A stretch of 13,951 bases of DNA, taken from Deltaproteobacteria bacterium (GTDB lineage Bacteria; Desulfobacterota; Binatia; UBA9968). The notes beneath the pieces are model-generated. The model had not been told where the DNA came from and did no database searches. It saw only the letters and a list, made by a program, of their open reading frames with translations. A program made the position numbers and the translations under genes. Shown piece by piece: positions 6,521 through 13,241 of the stretch (position 1 is the first letter of the stretch; the number at the start of each line of letters is the position of its first letter). The stretch lies in the NCBI GenBank assembly GCA_021323355.1, contig JAJONK010000023.1:1-13951 (forward strand). The letters run 5' to 3'.

Positions 6521-6721
6521 TCAAACTTTTGTGACGTTGATTGCTTGGGGGCCTTTATCCCCTTGGGATAGTTCAAATTCGACTAACTGGCCTTCGTTAA
6601 GAGTCTTGAATCCATCGCCTTGAATGGCGGTGTAGTGAACAAACACATCGCCGCCTCCCTCTTTTTCAATAAAACCATACCCTTTGGAATTATTGAACCA
6701 CTTTACCTTTCCGGTTGCCAT
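6521..6721 (-). CDS. CspA-family cold-shock protein
   Basis: A 66-residue single cold-shock domain that binds single-stranded RNA and DNA and melts RNA structure. It shows KVKWFN (5-10), RNP1 as KGYGFI (13-18), RNP2 as VFVHY (26-30), and the closing strands QLVEFELSQGDKGPQAINV (45-63). Length and motifs are standard for the family. The ATG at 6721 is chosen over an upstream in-frame ATG because AGGAGG lies nine bases before it and the CSD begins at once. Predicted promoters lie about 115-175 bases upstream, so the mRNA may have a long leader as in E. coli cspA, although no E. coli-type cold box was recognised. Which Csp paralogue it equals cannot be told. Confidence 0.95.
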   Translation of the reverse strand: MATGKVKWFNNSKGYGFIEKEGGGDVFVHYTAIQGDGFKTLNEGQLVEFELSQGDKGPQAINVTKV

Positions 6722-6900
6722 TCCCCTAAACCTCCTGTCGATGTTGCCGGGCGACAGCATGCGGACTCGAATCTTACGGTACTGCCCCGACCAAAGCCGT
6801 TCTCGTACATTAGTCTATTCCAAACACTCTACCGCCCTTATTATGATCAATGCCGCTGGAGTGTCCCACTATTGACAAGCCACCGAACTCACCGCCAAGG

Positions 6901-6930
6901 ACATTAAGAAAACGTATGTAGAATTGTCAA
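6901..6930 (-). promoter_or_regulatory. Putative csp promoter giving a long leader
   Basis: Minus-strand TTGACA (6930-6925) is followed after 18 bases by TAATGT (6906-6901), which keeps the key T, A and T positions. Transcription would start near 6894, giving a leader of about 170 bases. A second candidate, GGGACA (6867-6862) with 16 bases to CATAAT (6845-6840), would give about 115. The first is flanked by GTATGT (6914-6919) and ACATAC (6946-6951), a possible operator. Confidence 0.45.
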
Positions 6931-7207
6931 GAGAAAAGTTTATCCACATACTTGTGTAATAACACGTTTCTTAACTTTCACACGTTCAACCGATGATCAG
7001 GAGTTGATCTTGCCTACCAATCGAGGTCCGGTAATTGAATTTTAAATAGCGCTGAAAACTTCTGATCAAAAAAGAGCTCCCTAGAAGAAAGTTCCTCGAA
7101 ACTGTTTTGGTCGATTTCTCCCACTGTAGATCTCGCCCCGCTATAATTGGGTCATCTACAATCGATTTGGTACGCTCTTGTTTACCATCATTGCGCGGAG
7201 TTGGTTA

Positions 7208-7236
7208 TTGACATAAGCATCTTTTTTCATTACATT
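7208..7236 (+). promoter_or_regulatory. Putative sigma-70 promoter of homoserine kinase gene
   Basis: TTGACA (7208-7213), 17 bases, then TACATT (7231-7236), a four-of-six -10 match. Transcription would begin near 7243 and give a 60-base leader. That leader holds the inverted repeat TTAGCGA (7245-7251) / TCGCTAA (7267-7273). No leader peptide with Thr or Ile codons is present. Confidence 0.6.
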
Positions 7237-7303
7237 TAGCGGGGTTAGCGATCCGGTGGGAATCTTTCGCTAAAAAACCTGAAATCAGTCGGTAACTTAA
7301 GAG

Positions 7304-8326
7304 ATGGCTATCTACACTACACTGGCGAAAAAAGACGCTCTCAAGATCGCCGATGAGTTTGCCCTCGGCGAGCTTGTCGGTGTCACCGGAATCAAAAACG
7401 GATCTGTAAATACGCATTATCTTCTTGAGACCAAGCGGGGACGATTTTTCGCCAAAATAGACGAAATTAAGGGAGAATTAGAAGTCAAGCAGGAGCTTGA
7501 TTTGCTTTTCTATTTGAAAAAGCAGGGTTTTCCTTGTTTGCAGCCGATTAAGAGTAAAACCGGCCGCCATTATGTGGATTTTAATGGCAAGATACTGACC
7601 ATCAGCCGTTACCTGGAAGGGGCCGAGCTTGGGGTCGAATCGCTAACTGCGACGCATTTGACCGCCTTAGGCAACGCTTTAGCCAATCTCCATCTTATCG
7701 GCCGGGGATACAAAAAAGGGATAGATAATCGCTTTGGTTTCAACCGGATCGTCATGACTTATCGAGAGGCGCGGCGTCAGCTGCCACCTCATCTGAAGCA
7801 TATTATAAGGGTTCTAGACGATGAATTTTCCTATCTCGAGAACTATTTGGACAACAATTTGCCGAAAGGCATAATCCATGGAGATCTTTTTCCTGACAAC
7901 GTTAAATTTAAGGGTACCCGCTTGGTTGGCGTCCTGGACTTTGAGGCAGCTTGCCGTGGAAAGCTCATTTACGATCTCGCTACCGCCGTTAACGCGCTGT
8001 GCTTTGTCGATGGCAGGTATCGTATCGATCGCTTCGAGGCGCTGATTTCTGGTTACGAGAGCTTGCGGCCGTTGTCCCTTCCAGAGTGGGATTCATTTCC
8101 TAATGAACTACGCTTCTCAGCATTGCGGTTCACGGTTACTCGTATTAAGGACTTTTTTCTTCGTAAGGTAGACGAAAATCAACGGGTGTATAAAGACTTC
8201 AAAGAGTTCTATGAACGATTGCTCATTCTGCGACGCGAGAAGCCCGGTGGAATGGAAGATATACTACTCGCCATGGCCACCGGATACGATTACCGTAAAT
8301 ATCAGAAATCGAAGCCGTCCAAATAG
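7304..8326 (+). CDS. thrB: Homoserine kinase, APH-fold (Pseudomonas ThrB) type
   Basis: Phosphorylates L-homoserine with ATP in threonine biosynthesis, in the cytoplasm. This is the aminoglycoside-phosphotransferase-like form, not the GHMP-fold ThrB of E. coli. The 340 residues begin MAIYTTL, as typical members do, then GIKNGSVNTHYLLET (29-43), a nucleotide-binding loop region; a lysine at 51 (RFFAKID); the catalytic loop HGDLFPDNV (192-200) with Asp194 and Asn199; and the metal-binding DFE (212-214) followed by YDLA. Length is a little over the usual 315-330, with an extra lysine-rich C-terminal stretch. Start ATG 7304 follows TAAGAG directly and has no strong ribosome site, but the family N-terminus fits. 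No other threonine gene is nearby. A related kinase acting on another small alcohol or amine remains possible because the family is broad. Confidence 0.85.
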   Translation: MAIYTTLAKKDALKIADEFALGELVGVTGIKNGSVNTHYLLETKRGRFFAKIDEIKGELEVKQELDLLFYLKKQGFPCLQPIKSKTGRHYVDFNGKILTISRYLEGAELGVESLTATHLTALGNALANLHLIGRGYKKGIDNRFGFNRIVMTYREARRQLPPHLKHIIRVLDDEFSYLENYLDNNLPKGIIHGDLFPDNVKFKGTRLVGVLDFEAACRGKLIYDLATAVNALCFVDGRYRIDRFEALISGYESLRPLSLPEWDSFPNELRFSALRFTVTRIKDFFLRKVDENQRVYKDFKEFYERLLILRREKPGGMEDILLAMATGYDYRKYQKSKPSK

Positions 8327-8338
8327 CGCGGGTAGGCA

Positions 8339-8713
8339 TTAAGTAGCCGAGATACTCACGGGAGCATCCCGGCGTATCAGGCGTATGATCGATGCGACAG
8401 TTACCCCAGCTCCAATCAGTAGTAGCCAGCGCCCGCCAATCAGAACGACGTGGTAAAAGTCTAATTTGACACGCGCGGCGTTATACCTCTCCCTGTCTTT
8501 ATTGATTCGCAGCAGAACCTCTTCATTCTTCTGTTGATCGAGTTCCTGGAAGCTGCGGTAAGATTCTTCTAGGCCCGTCTGTGCGGTTTTGTGTAATAGC
8601 GCTTGATATTTTGCACTCTCAGAAATGCCAACAATCCAATTTCCAGCGCCGAGAAATAGACACAAAATTCCCAACATAAGGGGATAGCTAGAGTAAACGT
8701 CACGGATCTTCAT
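8339..8713 (-). CDS. Small two-helix membrane protein, function unknown
   Basis: A 124-residue protein of no recognised family. It has a short N-terminal charged piece, membrane helix 1 near residues 11-29, a charged and probably helical middle (31-86, rich in E, K, Q, R; possibly coiled coil), membrane helix 2 near 87-112 and a basic RLIRR (111-115) end. The arrangement is a hairpin with the long middle on one side of the membrane; the positive-inside rule (K2, R4 at the N-terminus and RLIRR after helix 2) puts both termini in the cytoplasm and the middle outside. It is convergent with the homoserine kinase gene, 12 bases away, and divergent from the phosphatase gene. The ATG at 8713 is supported by a promoter just before it. 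The reading frame looks coding rather than accidental, but this rests on composition only. Confidence 0.65.
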   Translation of the reverse strand: MKIRDVYSSYPLMLGILCLFLGAGNWIVGISESAKYQALLHKTAQTGLEESYRSFQELDQQKNEEVLLRINKDRERYNAARVKLDFYHVVLIGGRWLLLIGAGVTVASIIRLIRRDAPVSISAT

Positions 8714-8719
8714 TGCGTT

Positions 8720-8748
8720 CTTTTATCAAATGCGATGATTTGCGTCAA
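8720..8748 (-). promoter_or_regulatory. Putative promoter of the two-helix membrane protein, near-leaderless
   Basis: Minus-strand TTGACG (8748-8743), 17 bases, then TAAAAG (8725-8720). The predicted transcription start falls at or within a few bases of the ATG at 8713, so the mRNA would be leaderless or nearly so, which agrees with the lack of a ribosome site. Confidence 0.4.
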
Positions 8749-8812
8749 TTTTTTATAGACCACGTATGCGCAGTTTGAAGTATGAGTCGCAGTGACCTAC
8801 GATGAGCGGGTA

Positions 8813-9541
8813 ATGACTTCTTATGTGGTTGGAGACATACATGGTTGTCTAGCCGAACTCCGCTATCTCATTGAACAGTTGCCTGTTGAACACGGTGACC
8901 GCCTGATTTTCCTGGGCGATTATATTGACCGTGGTCCTCATTCCATGGGTGTAGTTTCTTACCTCTTGGAACTTCCGAAGCAAGCGAACGTAGAAGCGGT
9001 TTTTTTAAAGGGGAACCATGAGGACATGTTTTTGGATTACCTCGGCTTGTCAGGGAACCATGGAGATGTTTTTTTAAGTAATGGCGGCCTTGCTACTCTC
9101 GCCAGTTATGGCATCCCCGCACGTACCTTCGGCGGCATTGAAGTTGCCGAACAACTTCCACCAGCACATTTAAGATTTTATCAGAATCTTGAGACCTTCT
9201 ACCTGGTAAAACCGTATCTATGCGTTCACGCGGGAATTCAGCCGCTTAAAACGTTAGAAGAACAAACCGCCGCGGAGATGTATTGGATTCGGGGCGAGTT
9301 TATTCGAAATCCGCACAAACTTCCTTTCACCGTTCTGTTCGGCCACACTCCGCAAAAAGAAGCGCTATTCGATCTTCCGTACAAAATCGGATTGGATACC
9401 GGGCTTGTTTACGGGAATAAATTGAGTTGTCTTGCGATCGAAGAGAAAGTCCTCTTTCAAATCAAGCGAGGAACGAAAACTATTCAGAAGATCTTGGTCC
9501 ACGACAACTGGAGCAAAAGGCCCAAGCTCCATGCTTCTTGA
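8813..9541 (+). CDS. PPP-family serine/threonine phosphatase / symmetrical bis-nucleotide hydrolase-like metallophosphatase
   Basis: A 242-residue two-metal phosphoesterase. All signatures of the PPP family are present: GDIHG (7-11), GDYIDRG (35-41), GNHED (67-71), then CVHAG and LFGHTP, which supply the remaining metal-binding histidines. This small bacterial group includes PrpA/PrpB-like protein phosphatases and ApaH-like dinucleotide hydrolases; sequence does not separate them. The frame is open back to a GTG at 8792, but the ATG at 8813 starts directly before the first metal strand (SYVVGDIHG) and has GAGCGGG just before it, so it is preferred. The C-terminal 40 residues are basic. The stop overlaps the predicted promoter of the tRNA-Met gene. 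No kinase or other partner adjoins it. Confidence 0.9.
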   Translation: MTSYVVGDIHGCLAELRYLIEQLPVEHGDRLIFLGDYIDRGPHSMGVVSYLLELPKQANVEAVFLKGNHEDMFLDYLGLSGNHGDVFLSNGGLATLASYGIPARTFGGIEVAEQLPPAHLRFYQNLETFYLVKPYLCVHAGIQPLKTLEEQTAAEMYWIRGEFIRNPHKLPFTVLFGHTPQKEALFDLPYKIGLDTGLVYGNKLSCLAIEEKVLFQIKRGTKTIQKILVHDNWSKRPKLHAS

Positions 9542-9566
9542 TCTTTTCGCCATCCCAGCTTAATTT
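9538..9566 (+). promoter_or_regulatory. Putative promoter of tRNA-Met
   Basis: TTGATC (9538-9543), 17 bases, then TAATTT (9561-9566). The start would be near 9573, right before the tRNA at 9577. The -35 overlaps the phosphatase stop codon. Both boxes are modest matches. Confidence 0.4.
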
Positions 9567-9576
9567 GGAATTCCAC

Positions 9577-9653
9577 GGCGGTGTAGCTCAGTTGGTCAGA
9601 GCACGCGGCTCATATCCGCGGCGTCGGCGGTTCGACTCCGCCCACCGCCACCA
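9577..9653 (+). tRNA. tRNA with CAT anticodon, elongator tRNA-Met most likely
   Basis: The acceptor GGCGGTG (9577-9583) pairs with CACCGCC (9643-9649), then discriminator A and encoded CCA (9651-9653). D arm GCTCAGTTGGTCAGAGC. Anticodon stem CGCGG/CCGCG with loop CTCATAT and anticodon CAT at 9611-9613. T arm GGCGG-TTCGACT-CCGCC. The G1-C72 pair and absence of three GC pairs at the base of the anticodon loop exclude an initiator. Close resemblance to elongator Met tRNAs is favoured over the lysidine-modified Ile tRNA, which shares the CAT anticodon. Loop position 38 is T instead of the usual A. A TTTTT run follows the CCA. Confidence 0.93.
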
Positions 9654-9673
9654 CTTTTTATCGCGTCTTTCAC

Positions 9674-9708
9674 GGGAGGCGTCGCCGACCAATATTCTGA
9701 CGCCTTCC
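9674..9708. terminator. Hairpin between convergent tRNA-Met and lipoate-ligase-family gene
   Basis: GGGAGGCGTC (9674-9683) pairs with GACGCCTTCC (9699-9708), ten pairs including one GU, around a 15-base loop. It lies between two transcripts that run toward each other and may end or protect both. No T tract adjoins it on either strand. Confidence 0.4.
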
Positions 9709-9721
9709 TGTAATCGATCCT

Positions 9722-10441
9722 TCAGAATTTGCGTGTCCAATCTGGCCGCCCATAGCGGCTCTCCTTAAGATCGGCGATCATGGCGTTCGGAACTTCGCTG
9801 AATTGATCACTTGCAGACCATACCGCTTTTAGTGCTTTACGCACGTTGTTCGGATCTAGATGAAGATTGCGCATGAAAGAGTCATGGGATCGGTTCTGAC
9901 GATAGACCGGCTGTTTCGATGGTAGCCGCAAACAGCGAGCAACGATTGCCGGATCTAGATTGAGTAAAAAAGTCCCGTGCACTAGAGTAAACCGGCGCTT
10001 GCGGTATTGCGCGTTGCCGGAAAATTTCCGGCCATTGATAACAAGATCGCTTACACCGGCAATGTCCACACAATCCCCTATCATTTCTTGAATGCATTGC
10101 TTATGATGCTCTAACACAACCTGGAACGATTCTGCGATGCCCAGAGGAATGTCGACGCCATTTCGTAAAATCAAACTATAGTTCAGACAGCCAGGTCCCT
10201 GCATAACAGTTCCGCCGCCGCTCAAACGGCGAAAAATCGACAGTCGCTCCGATTCGCAGGCCGCGACATCCACCTCGGAATCGATCCGATTCGAATGACC
10301 CAACACAATGAAATGGTTTTTCGGTTCCCAGATTCTTAGGAGACAATCCGGTGCGCGGCGGGCTTCGAATAGTTCAACCAACGCCTCGTCGCAGGCGAGA
10401 TTGCTTGCTGGATCAGACAGAGTAAGTTCGATATATTGCAT
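9722..10441 (-). CDS. Lipoate--protein ligase / octanoyltransferase family protein (LplA/LipM type)
   Basis: Attaches lipoate, or its precursor octanoate, to a lysine of lipoyl domains. The 239 residues form a BPL/LplA/LipB-type catalytic domain: RRLSGGGTVMQGPGCLNYS (71-89) is the lipoate/acyl-AMP binding loop, and SDLVINGRKFSGNAQ (131-145) carries the invariant lysine (139), followed by HGTFLLNLD (155-163). There is no room for the C-terminal accessory domain of E. coli LplA, so a LipM-like octanoyltransferase or a two-part ligase is possible; Cys170 might be catalytic in the LipM sense, but I cannot align it. It is divergent from aceE, 56 bases away, and the E2 encoded beside it has a lipoyl domain that is an obvious substrate. 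The ATG at 10441 has no clear ribosome site. The family is firm; ligase versus transferase is open. Confidence 0.88.
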   Translation of the reverse strand: MQYIELTLSDPASNLACDEALVELFEARRAPDCLLRIWEPKNHFIVLGHSNRIDSEVDVAACESERLSIFRRLSGGGTVMQGPGCLNYSLILRNGVDIPLGIAESFQVVLEHHKQCIQEMIGDCVDIAGVSDLVINGRKFSGNAQYRKRRFTLVHGTFLLNLDPAIVARCLRLPSKQPVYRQNRSHDSFMRNLHLDPNNVRKALKAVWSASDQFSEVPNAMIADLKESRYGRPDWTRKF

Positions 10442-10497
10442 CCGGTTAGTTGATTTCGGTGACTTTTTGTTGTCTGCTAAACCGCTAGGAGACTTCC
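10442..10497. promoter_or_regulatory. Divergent intergenic region of ligase-family gene and aceE
   Basis: Only 56 bases separate the two start codons, so both promoters must lie here or inside the neighbouring genes. The ribosome site of aceE, CTAGGAG, ends about seven bases before its ATG. TTGATT (10450-10455) could be a weak -35 for aceE, but no matching -10 was found at normal spacing. Shared control of lipoylation and pyruvate dehydrogenase is inferred from the layout only. Confidence 0.35.
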
Positions 10498-13218
10498 ATG
10501 GAGCGAGAAGAAAAAGACGCGGCTCACACTCCCAACCCTGAAACCAACCGCGGCAACGGCAAAGGACTCAAGAGCGATCGAAACAAGTGGGTTGCTTCTC
10601 TGGAGTACATACTCGAATATATTCTAAAGAACGAAGAATCGGAACAAGCCGGTCACCTTCTGGACGAGCTTGCCGATCGTTTACGCGAATCAGGACTCAA
10701 AGTTCCCGACAGAATCAGCACACCCTACCTCAACACCATCCCGGCAGAGAAAGAGCCGAAGTATCCAGGAAATCGCGAGATCGAAAGGCGGATCAAGAGC
10801 TACGTACGTTGGAACGCCATGGCGATGGTGGTTAAAGCCAATCGACTTCACGCCGATATCGGCGGCCACATTTCGACTTATGCGTCTGCGGCAACTCTCT
10901 ATGAAGTTGGGCTAAACCATTTCTTCAGAGGAAGCGACGGCGATAACAATGCGGATATGATCTATTTCCAAGGCCATGCTTCTCCCGGATCGTACTCGCG
11001 CGCTTATGTGGAGTGGAGAATCAACGCGCCCAAGCTTCATCACTTCAGACAAGAGCTATCAAACGTCGGGGGTGTCTCATCCTATCCTCACCCGTATCTG
11101 ATGCCGAATTTTTGGCAGTTTCCATCGGTATCGATGGGACTGGCGCCGATTATGTCAATTTATCAGGCGCGCTTTAATCGGTATTTAAAAAGCCGGGGCT
11201 TACTCAGTGGCGAAGAGCCGCGAGTTTGGTGTTTCCCGGGCGACGGTGAGATGGACGAGCCCGAAGCCTCTGGAGCACTCACAGTGGCGTCTCGCGAAAA
11301 TCTAGATAACCTAATCTGGGTTGTGAATTGCAATCTGCAACGGCTGGACGGTCCTGTGCGCGGCAATGGCAAAATCATTCAAGAGCTCGAATCGCTTTTT
11401 CGGGGCGCGGGCTGGAACGTGATCAAAGTCATTTGGGGGTCAAATTGGGACCCGCTGCTTGAAGCGGATAATGATGGATTGCTGCTCAAAAGAATGGAGG
11501 AGGCGGTAGACGGAGATTATCAGAAATATTCGGTAGAGCCGGGCAGCTATACTCGCAAACACTTCTTCGGCAAGTATCCCGAGCTTTTGGAGAGAGTGAA
11601 CCACCTCACCGACGATCAAATACGCAAATTGCTGCGGGGCGGTCATGATCCGGCAAAAGTTTACGCAGCCTATAAGGCAGCGGTCGAACACAAAGGCGCG
11701 CCGACTGTTATCTTGGCCAAAACCGTCAAGGGCTACGGTTTGGGGGAGACAGGAGAAGGCCGTAACATTACTCACCAGCAGAAGAAGCTCAACGAACGGG
11801 AGCTGCGCGAGTTTCGCACACGTTTCGATATTCCCCTGCCGGATGAGGAAGTTGTCGAAACGCCTTTTTACCGTCCACCGCTAGACAGTCCTGAAACCCA
11901 ATACCTACTGGAACGAAGAAAACAATTACGCGGCTTTGTCCCGGAACGAAAAGTCAGCGCCACAGCCCTTAAAGTGCCCGATGCCGGCGAGTACGGAGAG
12001 TTCCTCAAGGGTTCAGCAGAACACGCGATGTCGACAACAATGGCAACGGTTAGAATCCTGACAAAACTCCTGCGCCATCAAGAGATGGGCAAGCGGATTG
12101 TGCCGATCATTCCGGATGAAGCTAGAACCTTCGGCATGGACTCCCTCTTTCGCCAGATCGGGATCTATTCGTCTAAGGGTCAACTCTACGAACCGGTCGA
12201 TCGGGAAACCCTACTCTACTACAACGAAGCGAAAGATGGGCAGATCCTTGAAGAAGGCATTACCGAAGCGGGCGCTATGTCCTCGTTTATTGCCGCCGGA
12301 ACTTCGTACGCCAATCTTGGGACCAACATGATCCCCTTCTACTTCTATTATTCGATGTTCGGATTTCAACGGATCGGAGATTTGATTTGGGCGGCGGCCG
12401 ACAGCAAAAGTAAAGGTTTTCTGTTAGGCGCCACCGCGGGCCGCACAACACTAAACGGCGAGGGCCTGCAACATCAAGACGGTCATAGCCATCTCTTGGC
12501 CAGCACTGTGCCGACACTTCTCACCTATGATGCGGCGTTTGCTTATGAAATAGCGGTGATCATTCGCGACGGTTTGAAACGGATGTATGCCGACGGCGAA
12601 GAATACTTTTACTATCTGACGCTGTACAATGAGAGTTATCCAATGCCCGGGATGCCTGAAGGGGTAGAAGACGGGATTATCAAGGGCCTCTACCGTTTCA
12701 AATCAGCTCCTAGAGGGAAGGCGCACAAGGCGCATCTATTCGGCAGCGGACCGCTACTTCGCGAAGCCTTGCGCGCTCAGGAAATGCTCGCGGAACAATT
12801 TGACGTTTCAGCAGATGTGTGGAGCGCTACCAGTTACAAGCTACTCCGAGGCGACGCGCTTCGCACCAAGCGATGGAATATGCTTCATCCAACCGCGGTG
12901 CCCAAGAAGTCGTATTTGGAGTCCCTGCTACAGAACGAAGAGGGTGTTTTTATCGCAGTATCCGATTACATGAAAATGGTACCCGATCAGATAGCGCCGT
13001 GGGTGCCGGGCGGGCTGACGACACTCGGCACCGATGGCTTTGGACGCAGCGATACCAGGCCCAATTTGAGGCGATTTTTCGAAGTCGATGCTGAACTTTC
13101 CACTGTGGCCACCCTCTATGCTCTCTACCAAAAGGGCTTACTGCCGGCCCAGACGGTCGAGTCCGCCCTAAAAAAACTCGGAATAGATCCTGAAAAATCA
13201 TTTCCGTTTTACCTATAA
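10498..13218 (+). CDS. aceE: Pyruvate dehydrogenase E1 component, homodimeric AceE type
   Basis: Thiamine-diphosphate enzyme that decarboxylates pyruvate and passes the acetyl group to the lipoyl domain of E2. The 906 residues compare with 887 in E. coli AceE, with a slightly longer N-terminus (about residues 1-30 are polar and variable). The ThDP/Mg motif is GDGEMDEPE (248-256) through NCNLQRLDGPVRGNGK (277-292). The catalytic-site loops match E. coli: NITHQQKK (423-430) with His426, EEGITEAG (585-592) with Glu586 as the ThDP-activating glutamate, and GEGLQHQDGHSH (654-665) with His658. PDEARTFGMD (539-548) and YYSMFGFQRIGDL are also intact. The ATG at 10498 has the ribosome site AGGAG seven to eight bases upstream. 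The E2 gene follows 23 bases after the stop, so E1 and E2 form an operon. No GntR-type regulator gene adjoins. Nothing suggests damage. Confidence 0.98.
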   Translation: MEREEKDAAHTPNPETNRGNGKGLKSDRNKWVASLEYILEYILKNEESEQAGHLLDELADRLRESGLKVPDRISTPYLNTIPAEKEPKYPGNREIERRIKSYVRWNAMAMVVKANRLHADIGGHISTYASAATLYEVGLNHFFRGSDGDNNADMIYFQGHASPGSYSRAYVEWRINAPKLHHFRQELSNVGGVSSYPHPYLMPNFWQFPSVSMGLAPIMSIYQARFNRYLKSRGLLSGEEPRVWCFPGDGEMDEPEASGALTVASRENLDNLIWVVNCNLQRLDGPVRGNGKIIQELESLFRGAGWNVIKVIWGSNWDPLLEADNDGLLLKRMEEAVDGDYQKYSVEPGSYTRKHFFGKYPELLERVNHLTDDQIRKLLRGGHDPAKVYAAYKAAVEHKGAPTVILAKTVKGYGLGETGEGRNITHQQKKLNERELREFRTRFDIPLPDEEVVETPFYRPPLDSPETQYLLERRKQLRGFVPERKVSATALKVPDAGEYGEFLKGSAEHAMSTTMATVRILTKLLRHQEMGKRIVPIIPDEARTFGMDSLFRQIGIYSSKGQLYEPVDRETLLYYNEAKDGQILEEGITEAGAMSSFIAAGTSYANLGTNMIPFYFYYSMFGFQRIGDLIWAAADSKSKGFLLGATAGRTTLNGEGLQHQDGHSHLLASTVPTLLTYDAAFAYEIAVIIRDGLKRMYADGEEYFYYLTLYNESYPMPGMPEGVEDGIIKGLYRFKSAPRGKAHKAHLFGSGPLLREALRAQEMLAEQFDVSADVWSATSYKLLRGDALRTKRWNMLHPTAVPKKSYLESLLQNEEGVFIAVSDYMKMVPDQIAPWVPGGLTTLGTDGFGRSDTRPNLRRFFEVDAELSTVATLYALYQKGLLPAQTVESALKKLGIDPEKSFPFYL

Positions 13219-13241
13219 GCCCGAACAACCTACAAAGTGAT

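Larger units (their letters stand above)
6761..7303. other. Gene-free stretch between csp and homoserine kinase genes
   Basis: This 540-base AT-rich gap between divergent genes holds no convincing coding sequence. It contains csp promoter candidates and leader (minus), a perfect DnaA-box word TTATCCACA (6940-6948), two ACACGTT words 18 bases apart (6962-6968, 6980-6986), an exact TATAAT (7142-7147) inside the inverted repeat TGTAGAT (7125-7131) / ATCTACA (7154-7160), and the kinase promoter (7208-7236) with a leader hairpin. The 200 bases from about 6990 to 7200 are unexplained and could hold a small RNA, but nothing proves it. Confidence 0.6.

Noticed and set aside
6761..7303. Chromosomal origin (oriC)
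   Set aside because: Only one DnaA-box word is present and no dnaA, dnaN or gidA-type neighbours exist.
7236..7303. Threonine attenuator before thrB
   Set aside because: No leader peptide with Thr/Ile codons and no hairpin followed by a T tract.
8792..8812. GTG start giving the phosphatase seven more residues
   Set aside because: The ATG at 8813 has a purine-rich site before it and begins directly at the first metal-binding strand.
1310..9653. Integration at the tRNA genes
   Set aside because: No integrase gene and no duplicated tRNA 3' end was seen near either tRNA.
9427..9768. Plus-strand open frame spanning the phosphatase end and tRNA-Met
   Set aside because: It reads through the tRNA out of frame with the phosphatase and has no protein signature.
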